Shown: positions 1 through 8,061 of the stretch, piece by piece | Numbering within the stretch: the stretch's first letter is position 1 | How the letters are laid out: the number at the start of each line of letters is the position of its first letter | Assembly: GCA_024234675.1 (NCBI GenBank) | Contig: JACKNU010000002.1 | Location: forward strand, 62,001-126,000 | DNA length: 64,000 nt | DNA from: Pseudomonadales bacterium | GTDB taxonomy: Bacteria; Pseudomonadota; Gammaproteobacteria; Pseudomonadales; Halieaceae | Reading direction: 5' to 3' | Notes under the pieces: generated by a model | What the model was told of the DNA's origin: nothing | What the model saw: only the letters and a program-made list of their open reading frames with translations | Database searches by the model: none | Program-made: the position numbers and the translations under genes

Positions 1-36
1 GGTCAAGAGATCCAGTTCGGGATGAAATTTAGCCAT
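1..36 (-). CDS. chrR: Anti-sigma factor, ChrR-like (N-terminal fragment, cut by window edge)
   Basis: Only the first 12 codons are inside the window (M-A-K-F-H-P-E-L-D-L-L-T), starting at an ATG two bases after the stop of the ECF sigma gene. The His-Pro-Glu-Leu start resembles the N-terminal zinc-binding end of ChrR-family anti-sigma factors, where an early histidine is a Zn ligand. The position directly downstream of an ECF sigma gene is the usual place for its cognate anti-sigma factor. The identity is therefore inferred from context plus a very short peptide; the rest of the gene lies to the left of the window. Confidence 0.55.
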   Translation of the reverse strand, partial: MAKFHPELDLLT

Positions 37-38
37 GG

Positions 39-644
39 TTATCGATCTATCTGAATTTGAAGTTTCTGAATAGCCAACCTGACCCGGGACTTGACCGTGC
101 CCAGGGGCAGGTCCAGCTCAGCGGCGGCTTCCGCGTGTGATTTTCCTTCCATATATACCTTGGCCAGGATTTGTACCTGGTCAGGCGGCAGCGTTGCCAT
201 CAACTCCCTGATGCGCTCCCGGGTCCGCCTGCCCTGCAACAGGGCGAACGGCTCCTCGCTCTCCTGGTCCGGGAACACATCTTCCTCGGCCAGGGGCGTG
301 TCAAATTTCTGCAGGCGGCGGAACATGTCGGTCCGGCAGTTGCGGGCAATGGTGTAAACCCAGGTACTGGCAGCCGCCTTGTCCGGGTTGAACGCCCCGG
401 CTTTCTGCCACACCTTCAACATCACTTCCTGTACCAGTTCGTCCGCCACCGAGGCAGACAGGCTGGAGCCCGCCAGGGCAAACGCCTTTATAAGAGGGGC
501 GAAATGCCGGAACAGGCGGGTAAAAGCCGCCCTGTCCTGATTGGCTGCTATCAGGGTAAGACACTCGCTCCACTCATCGGTGCGACGCCCCCCGCCCTGC
601 TGCCAGTCGCCGCCGGTGCCTTCTACTTGGTCCACCACTGTCAT
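39..644 (-). CDS. rpoE: ECF RNA polymerase sigma factor, RpoE/ChrR (ECF11-like) type
   Basis: This 201-aa protein has sigma region 2 at about residues 40-110 (core-binding helices, then the W-V-Y-T-I-A-R-N-C-R stretch) and region 4 at about 145-198 (A-T-L-P-P-D-Q-V and the helix-turn-helix L-P-L-G-T-V-K-S-R). A start 60 bases further upstream is open, but the ATG at 644 has an AGAGA ribosome site just before it. It is followed at once by a ChrR-like anti-sigma gene and is divergent from a flavin oxidoreductase/DUF1365/CFA synthase operon. In Rhodobacter and relatives this combination belongs to the singlet-oxygen response. An ECF-type promoter in front of the gene suggests autoregulation. Recognition of the fold is strong; the exact inducer is inference. 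Confidence 0.9.
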   Translation of the reverse strand: MTVVDQVEGTGGDWQQGGGRRTDEWSECLTLIAANQDRAAFTRLFRHFAPLIKAFALAGSSLSASVADELVQEVMLKVWQKAGAFNPDKAAASTWVYTIARNCRTDMFRRLQKFDTPLAEEDVFPDQESEEPFALLQGRRTRERIRELMATLPPDQVQILAKVYMEGKSHAEAAAELDLPLGTVKSRVRLAIQKLQIQIDR

Positions 645-673
645 ATTCTCTTTTTTCCGTTGTGTCACTGGGC

Positions 674-703
674 AGTATACGGCCTCCGGCCACACCTGGA
701 TCA
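674..703 (-). promoter_or_regulatory. ECF-sigma-type promoter for the sigma/anti-sigma genes
   Basis: Read on the minus strand there is TGATCC (703-698), an 18-bp spacer and TATACT (679-674). The Rhodobacter RpoE -35 element is TGATC(C) with an 18-bp spacer and a TA-rich -10, so this fits an autoregulated ECF11-type promoter. The predicted start falls about 20-25 bp upstream of the sigma gene ATG. Confidence 0.65.
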
Positions 704-728
704 TCAGCAGGCACTATTTACCTGATAC

Positions 729-758
729 AGATCCGATTGCGAGGCGGTGGCGTATACC
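729..758 (+). promoter_or_regulatory. ECF-sigma-type promoter for the oxidoreductase/DUF1365/cfa operon
   Basis: AGATCC (729-734), an 18-bp spacer and TATACC (753-758). This is the same architecture as the promoter facing the other way at 674-703, with one mismatch in the -35 element. Its position also argues against starts upstream of about 765 for the first gene, because they would lie inside the promoter. Confidence 0.55.
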
Positions 759-824
759 CACACAACGATAATGGCTTCCCTCGCCACCCCCCGGCGACAG
801 CCCCGACCCTGGAGACCAAGCCCA

Positions 825-2087
825 GTGAAAATAGCAGTAATCGGATCCGGAATCTCCGGACTCAGTTGCGCCCACTACCTCAGTGCCGAGCACGAGGTTT
901 CGGTGTTCGAGGCCGGCAAGCAGATCGGCGGCCACACCGCCACGGTGGACGTCAAACTAGGGACCCGCCGCTACGCCATCGATACCGGCTTTATTGTCTT
1001 CAATGACTGGACCTATCCGCAATTCATTGCCCTGCTGGACAGCCTGGGCGTGAGCAGCAAACCCACCTCCATGGGCTTCAGCGTCCGCGACGAGGAGACC
1101 GGGCTGGAATACTCCGGCACCAATCTCAACACCCTGTTCGCCCAGCGCCGCAACCTGCTGTCCTGGACTTTCATGACCATGGTCAGGGACATCATGCGCT
1201 TCAACCGGGAATCCGTGGCTGACCTGGACGCCGGTCGCGTCAGCGACAGCCAGACCCTGGGAGAGTATCTGGGGAGGAACGGCTACAGCGAGGCCTTCAA
1301 GCGGCAGTACCTCACGGCCATGGGATCGGCCATCTGGTCCGCCGACTGCGCTACCATCCTCGATTTTCCCCTGAGCTTTTTCCTGCGCTTTTTCCGCAAC
1401 CACGGCCTGTTGTCGGTCAACGACCGGCCCCAATGGCGGGTGATTGAGGGCGGCTCGCGCGAATACCTGCGCCCCCTGTGCCAGCGTTTCGAGCAGCGCA
1501 TCTTCACCGGTGTCCCGGTGCGGCGCCTGCACCGGCAGCCCACCCAGGTGGTACTGGAAATGGCCGACGGCCGCCAGCTGCCCTTCGACCAGGTCGTGCT
1601 GGCAACGCACTCCGACCAGGCGCTGGCACTGCTGGACGAGCCCAGCCCGGCCGAGCGTGACATACTGGGCGCGCTTCCCTACCAGGCCAACGATGTGGTG
1701 CTGCATACCGACACCCGACTGCTGCCGCGCAATCGCAAGACCTGGTCAAGCTGGAACTATTCGCTGGGCACCGGCCAGGAACGCGCGGTGGTCACCTACA
1801 ATATGAATATCCTGCAGGGGATAACGGCACCGGAGACTTTCTGCGTGACCCTCAACAACACCGCCGCGATCAACCCGGTTAAAATCCTGGGTCGTTTCAG
1901 CTACGACCACCCGGTGTTCTCGGTGGCGGGCATCGCGGCCCAGCAGCGCTGGCAGGAGATCAACGGCCAGCGCAATACCTGGTACTGCGGCGCCTACTGG
2001 CACAACGGTTTTCATGAGGACGGCGTGGTCAGCGCCCTGCGGGTCGCCAGCGCGCTGAACAACCAGGCAAAACAGCAGGCGGCATGA
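825..2087 (+). CDS. FAD-dependent amine-oxidase-type oxidoreductase (COG2907-like)
   Basis: The 420-aa protein starts with a Rossmann dinucleotide site, G-S-G-I-S-G at residues 7-12, followed by the FAD motif around E-A-G-K-Q-I-G-G-H-T. The body matches NAD(P)/FAD-binding proteins of the amine oxidase/phytoene desaturase superfamily; the substrate is unknown. The GTG at 825 is chosen because the Rossmann strand begins immediately there and GGAG lies 10 bases upstream; an in-frame ATG at 771 is possible. The next two genes overlap by 4 bases each, so the three form one translationally coupled operon. In proteobacteria this trio often accompanies ChrR-type sigma factors, and a role in modifying membrane lipids under photo-oxidative stress is inferred. 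Confidence 0.85.
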   Translation: MKIAVIGSGISGLSCAHYLSAEHEVSVFEAGKQIGGHTATVDVKLGTRRYAIDTGFIVFNDWTYPQFIALLDSLGVSSKPTSMGFSVRDEETGLEYSGTNLNTLFAQRRNLLSWTFMTMVRDIMRFNRESVADLDAGRVSDSQTLGEYLGRNGYSEAFKRQYLTAMGSAIWSADCATILDFPLSFFLRFFRNHGLLSVNDRPQWRVIEGGSREYLRPLCQRFEQRIFTGVPVRRLHRQPTQVVLEMADGRQLPFDQVVLATHSDQALALLDEPSPAERDILGALPYQANDVVLHTDTRLLPRNRKTWSSWNYSLGTGQERAVVTYNMNILQGITAPETFCVTLNNTAAINPVKILGRFSYDHPVFSVAGIAAQQRWQEINGQRNTWYCGAYWHNGFHEDGVVSALRVASALNNQAKQQAA

Positions 2088-2842
2088 AATCGAAACTGTA
2101 TGAGGGCGTGGTGCGGCATCGTCGGCTGCACCCCGCAGGCCACGAGTTCAGCTACCGGGTATTCATGCCCTATCTGTGCCTGGACGAATTGCCCGGGCTC
2201 TTTGACGGGCACTGGTTATGGTCGGCCCGCGGCTGGGCCCCGGCCCGCTTCCGGCGCGAGGATTTTCTCGGCGACCCCGCCCTGCCACTGCAGCAGGAGG
2301 TGCGGCGGCGCATCTTCGAGGAAACCGGGCACCGGCACAGCGGGCCCATTTACCTGCTGGCCAATATGCGCTATTTCGGCATCGCCATGAATCCCATCGC
2401 CTGCTACTACTGTTTCAGCGAGGACGAATCCAAACTGGAGTATCTCGTCGCCGAGGTCAATAACACCCCCTGGAACGAGCGCCACAGCTACGTGCTGGCG
2501 GGTCCCGAGCAGGGCCGCTGGCTGCGCACCGAGTTCGACAAGCAGTTCCACGTCTCGCCCTTCAACCCCATGGACATGCGCTACCACTGGCGCAGCAGCA
2601 CGCCGGATCACCGGCTGGTGCTGCACCTGGCCAACAGCGAGGCCGGCCAACGGGTGTTCGACGCCTCCCTGTCGCTCTCGGCCAGGCCCATGACAGCGTC
2701 CAGCCTCAGCTGGATCCTGTGCAGCTACCCGTTCCTGACCGCCCGCATCGCCCTGGCGATCTACTGGCAGGCACTGCGACTGTTTCTCAAGCGCGTGCCC
2801 TTTTACCCACATCCCAGCAGCAAACCCACCGGAGTTTCATGA
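2084..2842 (+). CDS. DUF1365 family protein
   Basis: This 252-aa protein is recognised as DUF1365 by its start (K-L-Y-E-G-V-V-R-H-R-R, then F-S-Y-R-V-F-M-P-Y), the central N-P-I-A-C-Y-Y-C-F segment, the E-V-N-N-T-P-W-N-E-R-H motif and the K-Q-F-H-V-S-P-F block. The biochemical function is not established. Its ATG overlaps the preceding stop (ATGA), and its own stop overlaps the start of cfa in the same way, so it is made together with the oxidoreductase and CFA synthase. The conserved pairing with CFA synthases suggests a part in fatty-acyl chain modification, which is inference. Confidence 0.85.
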   Translation: MKSKLYEGVVRHRRLHPAGHEFSYRVFMPYLCLDELPGLFDGHWLWSARGWAPARFRREDFLGDPALPLQQEVRRRIFEETGHRHSGPIYLLANMRYFGIAMNPIACYYCFSEDESKLEYLVAEVNNTPWNERHSYVLAGPEQGRWLRTEFDKQFHVSPFNPMDMRYHWRSSTPDHRLVLHLANSEAGQRVFDASLSLSARPMTASSLSWILCSYPFLTARIALAIYWQALRLFLKRVPFYPHPSSKPTGVS

Positions 2843-4125
2843 TGAGCAACACCAGCAACCCCACAGCCACCAGCGTCAACCTGCCCCGGGCCGGCTCCCT
2901 CAAGCCCCTGCGCCGGAACTTCGCCAGGGATCTGTGCCTGCGCGTCCTGGCCAATCTCACAACCGGCAGCCTGACCCTCCACGAGGGTGCCGAGACCTTT
3001 CGCTTCGGCTCCACCGAGGACGCCACCCAGCCCCACGCGGAGGTGTACGTCCACGACCGGACGCTGTACCGCCAGATGTTGTCGGGCGGCAGTATCGCCA
3101 CCGGCGAGGCCTATATGCAGGGCGCCTGGACGTCGCCGGACCTGGTAGCCGTGATGCGCCTGTTCAGCGCCAACCTCGCCACCCTGGACATGATCGAATC
3201 CGGCCAGTCCTGGCTGGCCACCCTGGGCCTGAAGCTCTCCCATGCCCTCAACCGCAATACCCGCACGGGCTCGCGCAAGAATATTGCCGCCCACTACGAC
3301 CTGGGGAACGACTTCTTCAAACTGTTCCTGGACCCCACCATGATGTACTCCTCGGCGCTGTTCCCCAGTGCCGATGCCAGCCTGGAGGAGGCATCCGTTG
3401 CCAAGCTGGATGAGCTTTGTCGCCAGCTGGAGTTGCGCAGCGAAGACCACCTGCTGGAAATCGGTACCGGCTGGGGTGGCATGGCGATCCACGCCGCCCG
3501 CCACTATGGCTGCCGGGTGACCACCACCACAATTTCCCGGGAGCAATACCAGTACGCCTGCGAACAGGTGCAGCAAGCCGGCCTGCAGGACAGGGTGACC
3601 GTGCTGTGCGAGGACTACCGCAACCTCACCGGTCGCTACGACAAACTGGTCTCCATAGAAATGATAGAAGCCGTGGGGCACGCTTTTTACAGCGACTACT
3701 TCCAGCGCTGCAGTGCCCTGTTGAAGCCCGAGGGCAAAATGGTCATCCAGGCCATTACCATCGCCGACCAGCGCTACGACTCGGCCCGCAAGTCAGTGGA
3801 TTTCATCCAGCGCTATATCTTTCCCGGCGGCTGCCTGCCGTCGCTGGCCGTGATCAGCGATCACCTCGCCAGGGACACCGACATGCAGATGGTGCACCTG
3901 CGCGATATCACCGCCGACTACGCCCTCACCCTGGCCCACTGGCGGGAGCGCTTCATGGCGGCCCAGGAGGCGGTTCTGCGGCAGGGCTTCGACCGCAGCT
4001 TCATCCGCATGTGGGAGTTCTACCTGGCCTATTGCGAGGGCGGCTTCCGCGAGCGCATTATCGGTACCGTGCAGCTGGCCTTCGCCAAACCCGGCTACCG
4101 CTTCGCCTCCTCCCAGGCGCAGTAG
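2839..4125 (+). CDS. cfa: Cyclopropane-fatty-acyl-phospholipid synthase
   Basis: The enzyme transfers a methylene from S-adenosylmethionine to unsaturated phospholipid acyl chains. The 428-aa product has an N-terminal lipid-binding region and a Rossmann methyltransferase domain with the SAM motif L-E-I-G-T-G-W-G-G near residue 206. The family segment N-I-A-A-H-Y-D-L-G-N-D-F-F lies before it and E-M-I-E-A-V-G-H after it. Two adjacent ATGs (2839 and 2842) follow a GGAG site; 2842 has better spacing, 2839 gives the ATGA overlap. The gene closes the ECF-controlled operon, consistent with cfa genes known as RpoE targets in Rhodobacter. The 3' end overlaps the convergent helicase gene by 31 bp. Confidence 0.93.
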   Translation: MMSNTSNPTATSVNLPRAGSLKPLRRNFARDLCLRVLANLTTGSLTLHEGAETFRFGSTEDATQPHAEVYVHDRTLYRQMLSGGSIATGEAYMQGAWTSPDLVAVMRLFSANLATLDMIESGQSWLATLGLKLSHALNRNTRTGSRKNIAAHYDLGNDFFKLFLDPTMMYSSALFPSADASLEEASVAKLDELCRQLELRSEDHLLEIGTGWGGMAIHAARHYGCRVTTTTISREQYQYACEQVQQAGLQDRVTVLCEDYRNLTGRYDKLVSIEMIEAVGHAFYSDYFQRCSALLKPEGKMVIQAITIADQRYDSARKSVDFIQRYIFPGGCLPSLAVISDHLARDTDMQMVHLRDITADYALTLAHWRERFMAAQEAVLRQGFDRSFIRMWEFYLAYCEGGFRERIIGTVQLAFAKPGYRFASSQAQ

Positions 4126-6392
4126 CTCCACCAGGGCGGCAGCAATTCCCGGTACTGCCGCTGGCCGTAGCGGCTGTCCACCAGCAGGGCCCGGCCGCGG
4201 TCGTCGCTGGCGCGGATGACCCGCCCCAGGGCCTGGTCGACCTTCTGCATGCCGGGGTAAAGACAGGCGTACTCGAAGCCCGCCCCACAGCGCTGCTGGT
4301 ACCAGGCCTGCAACATCCGGGTATCGCGGTTGAACTGGGGCAGGCCCACGCCGACAATCACCACACTGGTGAGGCGCTCACCCGGCAGGTCTATGCCCTC
4401 CCCGAAGACACCGCCGAGGATACACAGGGCGACCACATCGCGGCGCGTCTCCAGTTGCCGTAGCAACTGGTCCCTGCCGGCATCTTCCTGCTCCCGCTGC
4501 TGCACCCACAGGCACGACCTCAGACGCTCCAGCCCCTGCGCCTGCAGCAGCGCCAGGCAGTCCTGTAAATAGCGGTAGGAGGAGAAGTAGATGATGCAGT
4601 TGCCCGGTTCGCGGTCCAGCCAGGCCAGCAACAGCTCGGCCAACCGCGGCAGCGACTGCTGGCGTTGCGAGAAGCGGGTATCCACAGCCGTGGCGAGGAA
4701 CACCTCAAGCTGGCTGGCGGCGAAAGGAGAGGCCTCGCGACGAAAAACGGCCTCCGGGCCCAGCCCCAGGGTGCGGCGGGTCCAGTCCGGAGGCGAGAGG
4801 GTGGCGGAGAAGGCCGTCAGGGAGTGCAGGGGCTGCTGGCGCTCGGCCAGCAGCCGGGCCGGGTCCAGGCAATTGAGGGTCAGCCGCAGGCTCTGGCGGT
4901 CGCTACCGCGTTCCTTCTCGAAGCGGAAGTCTTCTCCCCAGTTGTCCGCCAGGCGCTGGAACTGCAGCACCTCGAAGTAGAAATCCAGCAGCCGTGGATG
5001 GCGGTGCAACAGCGCCGGCTCCTGTGCCAGCAGGTCGCCCGTCCGGGCGATGAAATCCGCCAGCGCCTGCTGCAGCTTCACCGGCAACTCGGTGCTGCAG
5101 TCGTAGTCCGGCTCCCGCCACTCCTCGCGCTGCAGTGCCAGCATGGCGCGGTTGACCCTCTCCAGGGCGGCGCCCAGCCCCCTGGGCGCATCCCGTTTGA
5201 CCGCCATCAGGCTGGCCTTGCCCAGGCTGGCGCGATACATGCGCCGGGCTCGCTCCGGCAGGTTGTGGGCCTCGTCCAGCAGCACGCTCCAGCGCCGCCC
5301 GTCCTGCCTGATCAGTCCGCCCAGGGTGGCGGTAAGACTGTAGACGTAATGCAGATCGGCAATCACCATATCCACCCAGGGCAGCAGGTCCAGGGCCAGC
5401 TGGTAGGGGCAGATGGCGAACTCGCGCGCCAGCTCCTCGATGTCCCCCCGGCCCAGGGTGGGGCGCTGCAGGGCGGCCCCCAGCGCGGCGGGCAGGCGAT
5501 CGTAGTAGCCCCGGGCAAAGCTGCAGTCATCGCCGTGGCAGGCCCTGCCAGGGGAAAAGCACACCCGCTCCCTGGCCGTCAGGCTGAGGGCGGCCAACTC
5601 CAGCCCGGCGCCGCGCAAGCTGTCCAGGGTAGCTTCCGCCGTGCGCTTACCCACGGTTTTGGCGGTCACATAGGCAATGCGATCGTGCTTGCCCGTGGCC
5701 AGGGCTTTCAGCGCCGGGTAGAGAACCGCGGCGGTCTTGCCGATGCCGGTGGGCGCTTCCACCAGCAGCTGGCCGGCCCGGTCGACGCACTTGTAGACCA
5801 GCTCGGCTATCTCCCGCTGCCCGCTGCGGAAACTCCCGTGGGGAAAAGGCAGCGACAGCAGGCTCTGGTCCCGACGGCACCGGCGCTGCACCAGCTGGTC
5901 CTGCCAGCTGGCAAAAGCGGCCAGCGAGTCGGTGAGGAACTGCTGCAGTTCACCGCGCGTGTACACCTGTGACAGCGGGCTCTCGCGGCCGGTGTCCAGG
6001 TTGAACCAGGTAAGGCGGACCTCCAATTGCTCCACGTCCCGCTCCAGGGCGATGATGGCGGCATACAGCCGCGCCTGGGCCAGGTGCATGCGGCTCGCTG
6101 CCGGCGGAATATGGACAGGGTTGACGCGGCAGGTCTTGATCTCCTCCACCAGGCCGCTGTCGGGGTCGTATCCGTCGGCCCGGCCCCGCAGCACCAGCAC
6201 CATGTCGTCGCGGCGGTGGCGATATTCCACCGGATACTCGCTGCGGTAACTGGCGGGGCGACGGCGGTAGACCTGCTGGTGTCCGGCAATACCCTGCACC
6301 CCCGTCGGAGAGGGCGTAAAACGGTGGTCAATATCGCCGCTGCGGTGGCAAAAGGCGACCAGCTCGTGGACCGTGACAGTCAGTTCCGGCAC
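4095..6392 (-). CDS. Rad3/XPD-like Fe-S DNA helicase with N-terminal PD-(D/E)XK nuclease domain
   Basis: This protein of about 765 aa has two parts. Residues 1-150 carry a Cas4/RecB-like nuclease signature, R-A-D-G (Asp73) then E-E-I-K-T (Glu84, Lys86). From about residue 190 it is a superfamily 2 helicase: Walker A A-P-T-G-I-G-K-T (about 210-217), four cysteines at about 278-327 arranged as in the XPD/DinG Fe-S cluster, a D-E-A-H box near 370, and C-terminal motifs including G-V-F-G-E-G-I-D and Q-A-L-G-R-V-I-R. The start is uncertain: a GTG at 6392 leaves a 7-base gap after the FAN1-like gene, whereas an ATG at 6488 would overlap it by 89 bases. Co-transcription with a FAN1-type nuclease suggests DNA crosslink or fork repair. 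Confidence 0.85.
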   Translation of the reverse strand: MPELTVTVHELVAFCHRSGDIDHRFTPSPTGVQGIAGHQQVYRRRPASYRSEYPVEYRHRRDDMVLVLRGRADGYDPDSGLVEEIKTCRVNPVHIPPAASRMHLAQARLYAAIIALERDVEQLEVRLTWFNLDTGRESPLSQVYTRGELQQFLTDSLAAFASWQDQLVQRRCRRDQSLLSLPFPHGSFRSGQREIAELVYKCVDRAGQLLVEAPTGIGKTAAVLYPALKALATGKHDRIAYVTAKTVGKRTAEATLDSLRGAGLELAALSLTARERVCFSPGRACHGDDCSFARGYYDRLPAALGAALQRPTLGRGDIEELAREFAICPYQLALDLLPWVDMVIADLHYVYSLTATLGGLIRQDGRRWSVLLDEAHNLPERARRMYRASLGKASLMAVKRDAPRGLGAALERVNRAMLALQREEWREPDYDCSTELPVKLQQALADFIARTGDLLAQEPALLHRHPRLLDFYFEVLQFQRLADNWGEDFRFEKERGSDRQSLRLTLNCLDPARLLAERQQPLHSLTAFSATLSPPDWTRRTLGLGPEAVFRREASPFAASQLEVFLATAVDTRFSQRQQSLPRLAELLLAWLDREPGNCIIYFSSYRYLQDCLALLQAQGLERLRSCLWVQQREQEDAGRDQLLRQLETRRDVVALCILGGVFGEGIDLPGERLTSVVIVGVGLPQFNRDTRMLQAWYQQRCGAGFEYACLYPGMQKVDQALGRVIRASDDRGRALLVDSRYGQRQYRELLPPWWSYCAWEEAKR

Positions 6393-6399
6393 GCGGCGG

Positions 6400-8061
6400 C
6401 TACGCCCAGCTGACCCAGGCAACGGCGGCGGGGATGTCCCGGGCCCCGAAAAAGCGCAGCCAGCGTTTCTGGCTCTCCTGCAGCGCATCCCCAGGGCCCT
6501 TCACTTCTACCAGGCAGTAATCACCGGGGGCGTCCCCAAGGGCGACCAGGTCGGGGAAGCCGCGGCGGTTTTCACGCGGGTCGAACAGCATACGCTCCCA
6601 GATCGCCAGCAGGTGCTCGTCGGGAATGACGGTCGCGGCCGCCTCGACCAGCTCCCTGTCGACGCGCCGCCAGTCCACCCAGCGACACTGGAAGTCCGCA
6701 TACTGCCGGTAGGCCAGGCGCAGGGCCGCGGCGGCACCGGTGGCGCGCAGTTCCGCCAGCCGCGCCTCCAGTAAGGCCCGTCGCCGCTGCAGGAAGTCGC
6801 GGCTGTACATATCCGCGGGCACGCTCTGGTAGGGGTTGTGGAAAGCGCCGGGAACCGGGGTGAATATCTGCTCCCAGAAAGCCAGCCCGAAGAGGGTGTT
6901 CATCAGGGAGTTTTCCACATAATGTACCGCGGCCCACTGGCTTTCCAGCTGGCGCGCCGCCAGTGTCTCCACCCGCTCCCCGGCCGCCGGCAGCACCAGG
7001 TCCAGGCGCACAAAGGCATCGCGCGACCTGGGCCGGGGCTTGTCACCCAGGCGGCGGTGTATCCGCGGCAGCACCCGCCGGGCCGCATCGCGTTCCTCCT
7101 CGCACCAGGGCGCCTCCAGGATAGCTTGCGCCAGTTGCAGCGCCGCGCTCCAGTCCTCCATGCGCTCCAGGATCCGCAGGTGTCGCTCGCGCGCGGGATG
7201 GCGCCCGCTATGGCGATACAGGCGCGCCGCCAGTTCCAGTTCCCCCAGCCGCTCCATGTCGCGGGCGATGTTGTTACACAGGCGGTGCCAGCCACTTTCA
7301 CTGGAGGCGTGCTCGACCACCAGGGGCGCCAGTTGTGTCGCCATCTCCACCAGGTCGGCAGGTTCGCCCAGTTCGCGCAACTCGTACCAGCTGTCCCCCA
7401 GTCCTGCGACAGCCATATATTCCTGCACCGCCTCCCGGTGGGGGAACAGGCGGTACTGTCTATCCAGCGGGTAGGGATAATAGCGGGCCACCCCCAGGTC
7501 GCTGAGGACAAAATCGGTCAGGCCCTGGCGGCGGTTGCCAAAGAACAGCAGCTGCAACAGCTGTACCTCCTCACCCCCGGTGACCGCGATGATGCGGCCG
7601 TCATCGACCGTGGCCGCCAACTGCAGGTACTCCTCATCCTCCAGCGCCAGTTCCGCAATTGCCGCCAACAGTCCGGGCTTGTTGCGGGGCAGGGGAGTGT
7701 CGAGCAGGGGCCCGGCGACGGTCGCCAGTTCCGCGCGGGTAAACAGCCCGGCCAGCTCCTCCAGGGACAGGCTCCCGGCCACTTCCGCCAGGCCGCAGGC
7801 GAGCAACTCGTCAACGCACTCTGGCAGGGGGCCCAGTTCCGGATAGGCGAGCCTGCTCTCGCGAAACCAGGGCCCGACCCGGGACACCAGCCGCACGTAG
7901 AGGCACTGGGCGTCAAAGCCCAGCCCGCGATAGGTCTCCAGGAACTCGTGCTCACTGGCGCTCAGCACATCGTCGTACTGGCTCTGCACAGCGTCGCACA
8001 GGGCCAGGAAATTATCCCGGTAGTAGTGCGGCGGCAGCTCCACGTTGGGCGACTCAGCCAC
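6400..8061 (-). CDS. FAN1-like structure-specific nuclease with VRR-NUC domain
   Basis: The 553-aa product ends in a VRR-NUC domain: G-F-P-D-L near residue 500 and E-V-K-G-P-G-D near 518, followed by Q-x-x-W-L. These are the Asp and Glu-x-Lys catalytic elements of the PD-(D/E)XK fold as found in FAN1. The middle is rich in helical, TPR-like stretches (for example A-A-R-L-Y-R-H-S-G-R-H-P-A-R-E-R), and the N-terminus has the SAP-like region of bacterial FAN1. Bacterial FAN1 cuts branched and crosslinked DNA. The gene starts with GTG directly after the DMT exporter stop and runs into the XPD-like helicase, so it is the middle gene of a three-gene operon. Confidence 0.9.
   Translation of the reverse strand: MAESPNVELPPHYYRDNFLALCDAVQSQYDDVLSASEHEFLETYRGLGFDAQCLYVRLVSRVGPWFRESRLAYPELGPLPECVDELLACGLAEVAGSLSLEELAGLFTRAELATVAGPLLDTPLPRNKPGLLAAIAELALEDEEYLQLAATVDDGRIIAVTGGEEVQLLQLLFFGNRRQGLTDFVLSDLGVARYYPYPLDRQYRLFPHREAVQEYMAVAGLGDSWYELRELGEPADLVEMATQLAPLVVEHASSESGWHRLCNNIARDMERLGELELAARLYRHSGRHPARERHLRILERMEDWSAALQLAQAILEAPWCEEERDAARRVLPRIHRRLGDKPRPRSRDAFVRLDLVLPAAGERVETLAARQLESQWAAVHYVENSLMNTLFGLAFWEQIFTPVPGAFHNPYQSVPADMYSRDFLQRRRALLEARLAELRATGAAAALRLAYRQYADFQCRWVDWRRVDRELVEAAATVIPDEHLLAIWERMLFDPRENRRGFPDLVALGDAPGDYCLVEVKGPGDALQESQKRWLRFFGARDIPAAVAWVSWA

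Noticed and set aside
2719..2838. Extended N-terminus of the CFA synthase frame inside DUF1365
   Set aside because: The extra 40 codons lie inside the DUF1365 coding region; the GGAG site and the ATGA overlap place the start at 2839 or 2842.
4095..6392. Cas4-like domain as evidence for a CRISPR system
   Set aside because: The PD-(D/E)XK domain is fused to an Fe-S helicase and lies beside a FAN1-like gene; no repeats or cas genes are visible.
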